Assembly (NCBI GenBank): GCA_964388445.1
Contig: CAYMAI010000008.1
Coordinates: 62,001 to 126,000 of the forward strand
Origin: CAYMAI01 sp964388445
Lineage (GTDB): Bacteria; 4484-113; JAGGVC01
Direction of reading: 5' to 3'
DNA: 64,000 nt
Below the pieces are notes generated by a model. That model did no database searches. It was not told where the DNA came from and worked only from the letters and a program-made list of their open reading frames with translations. Position 1 is the stretch's first letter; each line of letters opens with the position of its first letter. Shown piece by piece: positions 18,525-26,987 of the stretch. Both the position numbers and the translations under genes were made by a program.

Positions 18525-20069
18525 CTAAAACTTGACAATGAGATCAAGAATTAGCGTTTGTGTCGTGTTGTTTGCCAAATACCCGAAGTCGTTCTTTAAA
18601 TCCCGCAATATATACTCGAAAGTGAAAGATGTGTTCTTGGCGATTACATAGTCGAAGTAAAGGTTGTGCATGTTCACGTTCGTTCCAACGTCGTCCGCAT
18701 CGGCGAAATTGCCTACAACGGCCGTCGCGCCCACGCTCTTGTAGTAATAGCCGAAGTCCCACGTGCGCGGCTCCTTGGCCTTGCCATACTGAAAGCCGCC
18801 GCTCCAACCCACATGATCTTCGTCTTCGATTTGGAAGCGCGTATCAACGCCGAACGGAATTTCCGGCGTTAAATTCGCCACGTAGTCTCCGTGAAGCAAA
18901 ATCGGTACGGAATCTTCGGTGGGTTTGTACGTGTAATTGAGGCCCACGTTTAGTACGTTGTATTTGGTGGCAAGCGAATCGAGGTTGTTTAACGCACCGT
19001 CCAGGTTGACGTCCACTCCGCCGCCGGCAAGGTTGCCCTTATACATATCCGCGCCGAAGTTGTTTCCACCGCCTACCAAGTTCTGATAGTGGTAGTAGCT
19101 AATGTAAGCGTTGAGCCTGGGAGTCACGATGTCTTTGCCTGCAAGCTGCCAGCCGAGCATCCACTCGTCGTCGTCGAAAAATTCGCCGCTCTTTTCCGCG
19201 AGTATCGCCTGAACCGCGTTTAGCGACCAGTTTCCAAACATCGGCCCGCCCAATTGCGGGAAACTGAACGATTGGCCGGTTCCGTCGAAGTTGACGTCGC
19301 CGTCCCAAATAATTCCGTTCGGTTCGTTTGAAGCGAAAATATTCGGAAATCTGCCGAAGTAGAATTTGTTTTGTACCGGCAGCCACGAAGCTTTGTATTC
19401 CAAATACGCGCGGTCTAGCCCGAACCCGTAGTTGTTCAAATAGTTGCCGAGCGTTTGGTTTGTACTCGTTCCGCCTGGACCAGTCGCAAGCCGTCCCTTG
19501 AACGTGACCATATCTTCGACAATCGGCGCTTCGAAGTTAAGGCGCAACCTAACTCTTTCGCGAAAGCGCTCCATGCTTCCCGCGTCGGCGTCGTCGAATT
19601 GCCAGCGATAACGGAAGTCCCCGCTCCACTTGATATTGCCGATGCGTTTTTCGGCATCGTCCACGCGCAAGCCGAGGTCTTCCACCGTAGATTCGAGCGT
19701 GGAAATGCTCGCGGTATTCGCATCCACTTGGCTTCTGATGTCCGCCAGCTCCGAGCCGAATTCGCTTTCGAGAGCAGCGAGCGTCGCCTGAACGTCCGCC
19801 CCGCCGCCGCCCGTCTTCTCGATATACGCAACCACGCGATTTAAGGCGATTGCGAACTCGTATCTCGTGAGGTATCTGCTTCCCTGGAATTCGTTTCCGG
19901 GATAACCTTCGAGAATTCCGGTTTCCATCATGTATTTCACCGCGCTCCACGCCCAGTGGTCAGAAGGAAGGTCGCTTGGCGGAAACGCGTTGTTGCTTTG
20001 CGCGAATGCTGCGCCAGTCGCAATCGAAAGCACGGCCGCAAGAATCAAAGCGAAAAAAAGCTTTTTCAT
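18525..20069 (-). CDS. SLH-domain outer-membrane porin (OmpM/SlpA-like), copy 1
   Basis: A 514-residue exported porin. It has a signal peptide (MKKLFFALILAAVLSIATGAAFA) and then one SLH domain (about 25-85: SDHWAWSAVKYMMETGILEGYPG..LTRYEFA). A coiled coil (about 90-150, from DVQATLAALESEF through STVEDLGLRV) and a beta-barrel follow, ending in the BAM-type signature IVKF. In SLH-porin bacteria the SLH domain binds cell-wall polymers and anchors the outer membrane. The start at 20069 follows GAGAGGGG. The gene forms a unit with the lipoprotein gene 34 bases upstream. The unit is tandemly duplicated (20772-22821), with very similar products throughout, including the barrel. Confidence 0.93.
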   Translation of the reverse strand: MKKLFFALILAAVLSIATGAAFAQSNNAFPPSDLPSDHWAWSAVKYMMETGILEGYPGNEFQGSRYLTRYEFAIALNRVVAYIEKTGGGGADVQATLAALESEFGSELADIRSQVDANTASISTLESTVEDLGLRVDDAEKRIGNIKWSGDFRYRWQFDDADAGSMERFRERVRLRLNFEAPIVEDMVTFKGRLATGPGGTSTNQTLGNYLNNYGFGLDRAYLEYKASWLPVQNKFYFGRFPNIFASNEPNGIIWDGDVNFDGTGQSFSFPQLGGPMFGNWSLNAVQAILAEKSGEFFDDDEWMLGWQLAGKDIVTPRLNAYISYYHYQNLVGGGNNFGADMYKGNLAGGGVDVNLDGALNNLDSLATKYNVLNVGLNYTYKPTEDSVPILLHGDYVANLTPEIPFGVDTRFQIEDEDHVGWSGGFQYGKAKEPRTWDFGYYYKSVGATAVVGNFADADDVGTNVNMHNLYFDYVIAKNTSFTFEYILRDLKNDFGYLANNTTQTLILDLIVKF

Positions 20070-20103
20070 GTTTTTTACCCCTCTCAAGGTTTGAATTGAG
20101 GCG

Positions 20104-20577
20104 CTAGCCTGCGACTGCAAAATTGCCGCCGAGTCCGCTCGCTCCGAGCGGAAGCGTAACGATCGCCGTTGAGCCGTCGACCACGGCCCTTACACCGGCG
20201 AACGAAATCCACGTCTGATGTTCGACGTCGAACCACATAAGGTTCAGCTCCGTGCCGTCGCTGAACGTTCCCGCAATCGGAAACGTGATTACGGTTGAAG
20301 ACGCCGTTTGGCCGCCCGGCACCCAAATAAAACCTTGGCCCACTTTCGATGCGCCACCGCCGAGCGGAATCTGATGGGCATCCTCTTCAAGAATGTCCGT
20401 TATCGTAATGACACCGCCGGTCCAATTCGCGATAACGATCTTAAGACCGCTTTCGGTGCCGGCAGTCCCGTTCTTGCCCGAATTTACCGTTACGACGCCG
20501 GTCGTGGACGTGCAAGAAGCAAGAAATGCCGCCGCAAAAAGCGAAAAGGCAAAACTCAAAACGGAAAATGTTTTCAT
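20104..20577 (-). CDS. Small lipoprotein paired with SLH porin, copy 1
   Basis: A 157-residue lipoprotein with a signal ending FLASC (Cys about residue 22), followed by TSTTGVVTVNSGKNG and a beta-rich domain (WTGGVITITDILEED, GFIWVPGG, WFDVEHQTWISF, GLGGNFAVAG). The start at 20577 follows AGGAGCAGGAGG. It is translated just ahead of the porin, and its near-identical copy sits ahead of the second porin. A structural or assembly role at the outer membrane is inferred from this fixed pairing only. The fold is unrecognised; the C-terminal pattern resembles the lipoprotein at 13654-14277. Confidence 0.82.
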   Translation of the reverse strand: MKTFSVLSFAFSLFAAAFLASCTSTTGVVTVNSGKNGTAGTESGLKIVIANWTGGVITITDILEEDAHQIPLGGGASKVGQGFIWVPGGQTASSTVITFPIAGTFSDGTELNLMWFDVEHQTWISFAGVRAVVDGSTAIVTLPLGASGLGGNFAVAG

Positions 20578-20712
20578 CCTCCTGCTCCTGAATAAATAGG
20601 ATTGACGCAAGACGGTGTCATTTTCGGGCGAGAGTGTTAAGCGAAGTTTAGCTTTGCGTTTGCATTAAAAATTCCGCCGAATTGCGTCGAATTTGGCGAA
20701 ATTGATTATAGC

Positions 20713-20736
20713 AAAAAAAACGGGGCCGAAGCCCCG
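20713..20736 (-). terminator. Rho-independent terminator of the second SLH-porin unit
   Basis: On the minus strand CGGGGC-TTCG-GCCCCG (20721-20736) is followed by eight T (20713-20720). It ends the 20772-22821 unit, so the downstream copy needs its own promoter in 20578-20712. Confidence 0.93.
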
Positions 20737-20771
20737 CCATGAAGACCATCCGAAAGGATAGTTATTTCAAT

Positions 20772-22313
20772 CTAAAATTTCACAAACACGGCTAGGTTCA
20801 AGGTCTGTACGGAGTTGCTTGGAAGGTAGCCGAAATCGTTCTTGACGTCTCGCAAAATGTACTCGAAGCAAAACATCGTGCTTTTGGCCAGTGCGTAATC
20901 GAAGTAAAGATTGTGAACGTTCGCGTTTGCTCCAAAGTCGTCAGCATCGGCAAAATTACCTACAACCGCCGTTGCGCCGACGCTTTTGTAGTAATAGCCG
21001 AAGTCCCAGGTTTTCGCATCCTTGGCTTTTCCGTACTGGAAGCCACCCGCCCATCCGATGTGATCCTCGTCTTCGACGTTGAAACGAGTATCCACGCCAA
21101 ACGGAATTTCCGGGTTCAGATTGGCAACATAATCGCCATGAAGGAAAATCGGAACGGCTTCTTCCGTGGGTTTGTACGTATAGTTCAAACCTACGTTCAG
21201 AATATTGTATTTTGTGGCAATCGAATCAAGATTGTTTATCGAACCGTCGAGATTGACGTCCACGCCGCCGCCCGCAAGATTGCCCTTATAACCGTCCGCT
21301 CCGAAGTTGTTTCCTCCGCCCACCAAGTTCTGGAAATGGTAGTAACTGACATAGCCGTTCAATCTTGGAACGATGAGGTCGTTTCCGGCCAGCTGCCAGC
21401 CGAGCATCCACTCGTCGTCGGAAAAATACTCGCCGTTCTTTTCCGCAAGAACCGCTTGAACCGCGTTAAGAGACCACTTGCCGAACATTGGACTCGCGAA
21501 TTCGGGAAATGTAATCGTCTGACCCGTGCCGTCGAAGTTGACGTCGGCGTCCCATACGATACCGTTCGGGTTGTTCCAAGCGAAAATGTTGGGAATTCGT
21601 CCGAAGTAAAGCTTGTTCTTAAGCGGAATCCAAGATGCCTTGTATTCTAGATAAGCCTGGTCCAGACCGAAGCCGTAGTTCTGATTGTAGTTTCCGAAAG
21701 TTTGAAGTGTGCTGGTTCCTCCGGTACCGGTTGCCAGTCTTCCTTTGAAAGAAATCATGTCTTCGACGATAGGCGCTTCGAAATTCATCCTAAGTCTTAT
21801 CCGCTCGCGCATACGTTCCGCGCTTGCAACTTCGGCATCGTCCAATTGATAGCGAATCAGAAAATCCCCGCTCCACTTTATGTTGCCAATGCGCTTTTCG
21901 ACTTCATCCACGCGCAAGCCGAGGTCTTCGACCGTGGATTCGAGCGCGGAAATGCTCGCGGTATTCGCGTCCACTTGGCTTCGGATTTCGGCGAGTTCCG
22001 AGCCGAATTCGCTTTCGAGAGCCGCCAGCGTCGCTTGAACGTCTGCGCCTCCGCCCATTTTTTCCACGTACGCGATGACGCGGTTAAGTGCGATGGCGAA
22101 CTCGTATCTCGTAAGGTTGCGCCCGCCCTGGAATTCGTTTCCGGGATAGCCTTCTAGAATTCCGGACTCCATCATGTACTTGACCGCGCTCCATGCCCAA
22201 TGGTCCGCCGGAAGGTCGTTCGGCGGAAACGTGTTGTTGCTTTGCCCGAACGCGCCGCTTGAAGCGAAAACCAATCCGGCCGCAATAATCGCAACGAAAA
22301 TCAGCTTTTTCAT
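20772..22313 (-). CDS. SLH-domain outer-membrane porin (OmpM/SlpA-like), copy 2
   Basis: A 513-residue paralogue of the porin at 18525-20069, with signal peptide, SLH domain, coiled coil and a beta-barrel ending LAVFVKF. The SLH and coiled-coil regions are almost identical between copies. Differences gather in the barrel and surface segments, for example PVQNKFYFGRFPNIFASNEP versus PLKNKLYFGRIPNIFAWNNP. The start at 22313 follows GAGAGGTGA. It has its own lipoprotein partner upstream and its own terminator. Like its twin it probably links the outer membrane to the wall and forms a diffusion channel. The two copies may be differently expressed or antigenic variants. Confidence 0.93.
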   Translation of the reverse strand: MKKLIFVAIIAAGLVFASSGAFGQSNNTFPPNDLPADHWAWSAVKYMMESGILEGYPGNEFQGGRNLTRYEFAIALNRVIAYVEKMGGGADVQATLAALESEFGSELAEIRSQVDANTASISALESTVEDLGLRVDEVEKRIGNIKWSGDFLIRYQLDDAEVASAERMRERIRLRMNFEAPIVEDMISFKGRLATGTGGTSTLQTFGNYNQNYGFGLDQAYLEYKASWIPLKNKLYFGRIPNIFAWNNPNGIVWDADVNFDGTGQTITFPEFASPMFGKWSLNAVQAVLAEKNGEYFSDDEWMLGWQLAGNDLIVPRLNGYVSYYHFQNLVGGGNNFGADGYKGNLAGGGVDVNLDGSINNLDSIATKYNILNVGLNYTYKPTEEAVPIFLHGDYVANLNPEIPFGVDTRFNVEDEDHIGWAGGFQYGKAKDAKTWDFGYYYKSVGATAVVGNFADADDFGANANVHNLYFDYALAKSTMFCFEYILRDVKNDFGYLPSNSVQTLNLAVFVKF

Positions 22314-22347
22314 AGTCTTTTCACCTCTCTGGATTTCCTTCGCAGCC

Positions 22348-22821
22348 TCAGCCGGCGATTGCGAAATTGCCGCCAAGTCCGCTCGCTCCGAGCGGAAGCG
22401 TAACGATCGCCGTAGAGCCGTCGACCACAGCCTTTACACCGGCGAACGATATCCATGTCTGATGTTCGACGTCGAACCACATCAGGTTCAGCTCCGCTCC
22501 GTCGCTATACGTTCCAGCAATCGGAAACGTGATTACCGTCGAACTCGTCGTCTGGCCGCCTGGGACCCAAATGAATCCCGAGCCTACCTTCGTAAAGCCT
22601 CCGCCGAGCGGAATCTGGTCGGCATCTTCTTCCAGAATGTCCGAAATCGTGATGACTCCGCCTGTCCAGTTCGCCACGGCGATTTTGAGTCCACTGCCCG
22701 TCGCGGCGGTTCCGTTTTTGCCCGAATTCACTGTCACGACGCTTGTCGTGGACGTGCAGGACGCAAAGAACGCCAGCGCGAGAAGCGCAAGCACAAAGCT
22801 CAAAACCCGTAAATTCTTCAT
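22348..22821 (-). CDS. Small lipoprotein paired with SLH porin, copy 2
   Basis: A 157-residue lipoprotein, nearly identical to the product of 20104-20577. It has a signal ending FFASC and the same WVPGG, WFDVEHQTWISF and GLGGNFAIAG segments. A longer reading from 22923 would add 34 Arg/Cys-containing residues before the signal. The AGGAGAAGGAGG directly before 22821 fixes the start. Same operon layout as copy 1: the porin starts 34 bases after the lipoprotein stop. Confidence 0.82.
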   Translation of the reverse strand: MKNLRVLSFVLALLALAFFASCTSTTSVVTVNSGKNGTAATGSGLKIAVANWTGGVITISDILEEDADQIPLGGGFTKVGSGFIWVPGGQTTSSTVITFPIAGTYSDGAELNLMWFDVEHQTWISFAGVKAVVDGSTAIVTLPLGASGLGGNFAIAG

Positions 22822-23009
22822 CCTCCTTCTCCTGAGTAAAGGAATTTCGCAGGCGGACGTTGCGCAGCGATTCACGGCATTCAAAATAAATTCACGCAAT
22901 GCCGCGCCGTATCCGCATAGCAACTTGATTTATGCATATGAACGCGTGAAAAACAAGAAATTCGAGTGAAACGCGTCACAAACAAGTTACATTAGGCTCA
23001 AGTTCAAAT

Positions 23010-23038
23010 AATCCGATTTCAATAGGATTTATCGGATT
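23010..23038 (-). terminator. Possible terminator of the aminotransferase gene
   Basis: The inverted repeat AATCCGAT (23010-23017) / ATCGGATT (23031-23038) lies immediately after the aminotransferase stop, with a 13-base loop. On the minus strand a T-rich but imperfect run (ATTTG) follows. It is weak as an intrinsic terminator. Confidence 0.4.
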
Positions 23039-23039
23039 T

Positions 23040-24263
23040 TCACCCGCGAATTGCATTAATGACTTTAACAATTGCACCGCAGACGTTTTTTACGTCCTCC
23101 CTGCTCATCGATGGAAAGAGCGGAAGCGATATCAACTTTGTGCCCGCCTCCGCAGCCACCGGAAAGTCCTCGCCCACCCAACTAAACCTGTTTTTGTAAT
23201 AAGAAAACTCGAAAACCGGCACGAAATGGACATAGCCCTGAACGTTTTCCTTAAGCAGTAAACCCAAAAATTCGTTTCTCGCAGCCGCCAATTTTGCGGC
23301 GTTCAACTTGCAAACGAAAATATGATATGCGCTCTCGCAATTCTCTCGAACGCCAAGCGGCTCAAGTTCGGGTACGGCATCCAGAAACTCGCGATAATCG
23401 TCACATAACCACTTCCGGCTGGCGTGAAAACCTTCGATTTTCTGAAGCTGATGAATTCCAATCGCCGCCTGTATGTCGAACATATTGTATTTAAAGCCCG
23501 GAAGTTCCACGTCGTAAAGCTCGAACCCGATTCCTTCATAGCGCTGCCAGGCGTTTTTACTCATCCCGTGCAGGCTGAATACACGCGCTTTTTCCAGCGA
23601 TTCCGCGCTGCGGCATACCAGCATTCCGCCTTCGCCGGTCGTAATGTTTTTCGTGGCGTAAAAGCTGTAACACGCGTAATCCCCGAACGTCCCTACGCGC
23701 CGGCCGCGATATTTGGCTTCGATGGCATGCGCGCAATCTTCGATGACGATTAGCCCATGTTTTTTTGCGATAGCGCAAATCGAGTCCATCTCGCATGGAT
23801 GACCTGCGTAATGGACGGGAACAATCGCCTTTGTTTTCTCCGTAATAGCGGCTTCGATTTTCGTTTCGTCGATGCAAAGCGTGTCGGAATGAACGTCCAC
23901 GAGCACGGGCGTCGCGCCGGTATGTTCTATTACGTTCACCGTCGCCGCAAAGGTTATCGGCGTCGTGATTACTTCGTCGCCCGCTCCGACGCCCGCAACC
24001 GCCAAAGCCGTATGCAGCGCGGCCGTGCAGGAATTAAGCCCGAGGGCGTAAACCGGCGGACTAAGTTTATGCGGCTCGCCGTCTGCGACGTACCGGGCGA
24101 AATCGCTTTCAAATCGCGTCGTTAGCGGGCCGCGTGTCAGCCAGCCCGATTGCAGGCAGTTTTTCAGCTCCTCTATTTCCTCCAGCCCGAAGCTGGCCCT
24201 GTGAAGCGGAATTAAGTCGCCGCAATACGGACTGCCGCCTTTTGCCGCAAGTTCTTCGGTCAA
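23040..24263 (-). CDS. DegT/DnrJ/EryC1/StrS-family PLP-dependent aminotransferase
   Basis: A 407-residue sugar-nucleotide aminotransferase-like enzyme (ArnB/PglE type). It shows the family motifs GDEVITTPITFAAT, the acidic cofactor-binding region VIEDCAHAIE, and the PLP lysine in FYATKNITTGEGG. A TTG start at 24263 is preferred because AAGGAGA precedes it at 7 bases. A second in-frame TTG at 24287 falls inside a TATAAT box (24287-24292) that looks like the gene's -10. These enzymes transfer an amino group to a keto-sugar nucleotide for glycans. No other sugar-nucleotide gene is adjacent, so its pathway is unknown. Confidence 0.92.
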   Translation of the reverse strand: MTEELAAKGGSPYCGDLIPLHRASFGLEEIEELKNCLQSGWLTRGPLTTRFESDFARYVADGEPHKLSPPVYALGLNSCTAALHTALAVAGVGAGDEVITTPITFAATVNVIEHTGATPVLVDVHSDTLCIDETKIEAAITEKTKAIVPVHYAGHPCEMDSICAIAKKHGLIVIEDCAHAIEAKYRGRRVGTFGDYACYSFYATKNITTGEGGMLVCRSAESLEKARVFSLHGMSKNAWQRYEGIGFELYDVELPGFKYNMFDIQAAIGIHQLQKIEGFHASRKWLCDDYREFLDAVPELEPLGVRENCESAYHIFVCKLNAAKLAAARNEFLGLLLKENVQGYVHFVPVFEFSYYKNRFSWVGEDFPVAAEAGTKLISLPLFPSMSREDVKNVCGAIVKVINAIRG

Positions 24264-24286
24264 TTCGGTTCTCCTTGGACGCTTCA

Positions 24287-24315
24287 ATTATATCGGCAAC
24301 GAAGCTCCCTTATAA
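24287..24315 (-). promoter_or_regulatory. Promoter of the DegT-type aminotransferase
   Basis: On the minus strand TTATAA (24310-24315) and TATAAT (24287-24292) are 17 bases apart. Expected start is near 24280, 17 bases before the TTG codon. It supports the shorter start of the gene. Confidence 0.55.
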
Positions 24316-24366
24316 AGCGCCGTATCGGTTATACTCGTGCCGCCCGAAGGGGCAGAGGGGATTTCA

Positions 24367-26901
24367 ATGAAGTTTTGCAGACTGCCGGTTATCGTGCCGC
24401 TTGTATTTGTTGCGGCATTTATGCTGTCCGGCGCGCCGATGGCGCAAAGCGGCGTTTACCTCGGCGTGCGTCACGTACCGTCGTCCGACCCGCCCGGAAT
24501 GCTGTTAAGCGTTATACTCGATTCGCCGGGTTATATCGGCGGGCTTCGCACTGGCGACGTAGCAATTTCGCTCGGCGGCGTATCAGTCGGGACGGACGGT
24601 TCGAAATATGCCGGCATTCTCGCGGACGCGCTTTCGGGTAAAGCGCCGGGCGATAAATTGGCTGTAAAAGTGATTCGAAGCGGGCCGGTTTTCGATATTA
24701 AAATTAACGGCGCTTCCGTAACGCTCGATTTTCCGCTTCAGGAACTTCCTCAGTTTATTCTCGATTCGAAGCCGGGGGACATAATCGAAGTCGTTTCGAG
24801 AAACGAGACGCGCGAACTTTCGTTCGAAATCGTTTTGGGAACTCGCCCGGAATGCGGACGCGGGAATATTCCTCCGAATTCGGCGCTTTTTCCGCATCTT
24901 CCAGCCGGGCTTACTGACGTACGGCGCCTCATTGACTTTCTCGTGGACGAAACCGGCACGCGCGAGCAATATGAAGACTTGAAATCCCGGCTTGACGGTC
25001 GCGCCACTCCAAACGACGGTTTCAGGCTTCCGCTCGTTTCATATCTTTTGCGCGACGGTCTGCAAGGCGAATCAGCGGTGCGAGATATATCTGGCGAAAT
25101 GGAAATTGCCGCAGGCGAAGGCATCGCGGGAGCGCGCAGAATTCACGGCAATATCGCCGAGTTAATGAATGCACCGCTAGCCGATTTTGAATACGCTTAT
25201 CCCTCTGACCAATCCGCCGAACGCCACATCGAATGGCTGAAAGCAGTGCTTTTCGAAGCTGCGAGGCTTTCGCGTGAAGCCTTCGCCGACTTCACGCCGG
25301 ACGAAATCACTTTTCTGGAGCAAACTCGCGAAGGATTGACCGAAGTTTTCAAGGAAGAAAACTACATAGACTCCGATGAAAATCCGAAAAGATTCCGCGA
25401 TAACGTCAGACTCATCGAGCTTGCCCGCCGCGTAGATTACTCGAAACTTATGCAGGCTCAAGCGGTTCTTCTTCAAATCGCCGACGACGAATATCTTACG
25501 AGACTTCGCGGCGACCTTATGGCGGCGTTTGCGGATACGCTTGCGAACGGCATTCTGTACGAAGAAGAAACGCCTCTGGGCTGGATTGTAATTCAGGGCG
25601 CGGGCCGTACGTGGCGCAATCTTTCCACCGACCCGGCGCAGTACAGACATGATTTGCTCGTTATCGACTTAGGCGGCGACGATTTTTATTCGACGCGCGC
25701 CGGCGGCGGTTTCTCGCATGAATTTCCGGTCGGCGTTCTTATCGATTTCGACGGGAACGACGCCTACGAATCTACCCTCCATTATTCGCAAGGCAGCGGC
25801 TCGATGGGCTGCGGGCTTCTTATCGACGCGGCCGGCAACGACAGCTATATCGGCACGCAGTGGGCGCAGGGCACGGGTTTTCTCGGTTGCGGCGCGCTTA
25901 TCGACGCGGCGGGCGACGACGTGTTTCGCGGCCACGAATTTGCGCAGTCCGCAGCTATTTTCGGCAGTTCTTTTATCTACGATATTTCCGGCGACGACAG
26001 GATGGACGCTCACGCGAAATCCCAGGCTTTCGGCGGCGCTCGCTCGGTAGCGCTCGTTGTTGACGCCGACGGCAATGACAGCCGATACGCAAAGGGAACG
26101 TATGCCACCGGATACGGCGATCCGGGCATTTTCGACGCGTGGAGTCAAGGCTGCGGAGACGGCTTTCGGCAATACGCTTCCGGCGGCATCGCGGGAATAA
26201 TCGATTTCGGCGGCGACGACTATTTCGAGGCAGGCAACTTCGCGACCGGCGGCGGTTATTACTACGGCTTCGGGTTCATTCATAGCGCCGCGGGAAACGA
26301 CAGGTACGTGGGCAGCAGATACAATCAGGGTTTCTGCGCTCATCAGGCTGTGGGCGTTTTCCTCGACGACGCGGGAAACGACGTGTACGACACGCGACAG
26401 GGAGTCGCTCAAGGTCTGGCGTGGGACGAATGTGCCACGATTTTCATAGACGGCGGCGGCGACGACATTTATCATGGCGGCACGGGTTTCAGTCAAGGCG
26501 CAAGCGCGCACAACGCCATATGCGTTTTCTGGGACAAAGGCGGCGACGACGTTTACGATTATCCGCCCGGTCAGGCGCGGGCGGGCGGTAACGATTATCA
26601 CGGAGGAACGTCGCTTTCGATTTTCATCGACAGCGGAGGCGGCCGCGACCTTTATAACTGGAATGTTTCGGCGGTAACTCCGCAAATTGCCGAGGACGGA
26701 AACGGCGGTGAAGTTTTGGATGAAAACGGCGATGCGATTTCTTTAACGGACTCCGCGCCGCCCGCAGGCAACGATTTAATAACCGGATGGCCCGAGTTCG
26801 GGTTTTTCTGCGATTTGCCGGGCGAATTATCCGATGCGATTTCCGGAGGCGCGTGGCGAAGCCTGTTTATAAAACCCAACTTTGGCGAGTCGAAATCATA
26901 G
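24367..26901 (+). CDS. Secreted PDZ protein with tandem Gly-Asp repeats
   Basis: An 844-residue exported protein. A signal peptide (VIVPLVFVAAFMLSGAPMA) is followed by a PDZ-like domain (about 28-120: GVYLGVRHV..SPGYIGGLRTGDVAISLGG), a helical middle (about 170-400) and a repeat region (about 430-780). The repeat region has 11-12 units of 26-30 residues. Each unit has the form (hydrophobic)-I-D-x-x-G-(N/D)-D-x-(Y/F), 8-12 residues, Q-G, then a glycine/aromatic strand. The spacing resembles calcium-binding RTX or beta-solenoid folds, but the motif is not GGxGxDxux. The start follows agagggga. It stands alone between a divergent aminotransferase and the isoprenoid genes. I do not recognise a named family. 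Confidence 0.85.
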   Translation: MKFCRLPVIVPLVFVAAFMLSGAPMAQSGVYLGVRHVPSSDPPGMLLSVILDSPGYIGGLRTGDVAISLGGVSVGTDGSKYAGILADALSGKAPGDKLAVKVIRSGPVFDIKINGASVTLDFPLQELPQFILDSKPGDIIEVVSRNETRELSFEIVLGTRPECGRGNIPPNSALFPHLPAGLTDVRRLIDFLVDETGTREQYEDLKSRLDGRATPNDGFRLPLVSYLLRDGLQGESAVRDISGEMEIAAGEGIAGARRIHGNIAELMNAPLADFEYAYPSDQSAERHIEWLKAVLFEAARLSREAFADFTPDEITFLEQTREGLTEVFKEENYIDSDENPKRFRDNVRLIELARRVDYSKLMQAQAVLLQIADDEYLTRLRGDLMAAFADTLANGILYEEETPLGWIVIQGAGRTWRNLSTDPAQYRHDLLVIDLGGDDFYSTRAGGGFSHEFPVGVLIDFDGNDAYESTLHYSQGSGSMGCGLLIDAAGNDSYIGTQWAQGTGFLGCGALIDAAGDDVFRGHEFAQSAAIFGSSFIYDISGDDRMDAHAKSQAFGGARSVALVVDADGNDSRYAKGTYATGYGDPGIFDAWSQGCGDGFRQYASGGIAGIIDFGGDDYFEAGNFATGGGYYYGFGFIHSAAGNDRYVGSRYNQGFCAHQAVGVFLDDAGNDVYDTRQGVAQGLAWDECATIFIDGGGDDIYHGGTGFSQGASAHNAICVFWDKGGDDVYDYPPGQARAGGNDYHGGTSLSIFIDSGGGRDLYNWNVSAVTPQIAEDGNGGEVLDENGDAISLTDSAPPAGNDLITGWPEFGFFCDLPGELSDAISGGAWRSLFIKPNFGESKS

Positions 26902-26974
26902 CGCAGAAAAAATTACACGGCGATAAAGCGCGGTCGAAAGCCGATTCGCGTTCGGATTAGAGATTCAGCCGTGA

Positions 26975-26980
26975 TACGAT
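26975..26980 (+). promoter_or_regulatory. Possible -10 box of a leaderless transcript for the prenyl synthase
   Basis: TACGAT ends 7 bases before the GTG start at 26988. The -35 candidate TTCGGA at 26951-26956 is poor. It fits the same geometry as the stronger leaderless cases at 43638 and 44894. Confidence 0.35.
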
Positions 26981-26987
26981 TGAACCG

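Noticed and set aside
25669..26685. 338-codon minus-strand frame with regular Val/Ala-rich repeats
   Set aside because: It mirrors the repeat region of the PDZ protein; the repeats arise from the sense-strand periodicity.
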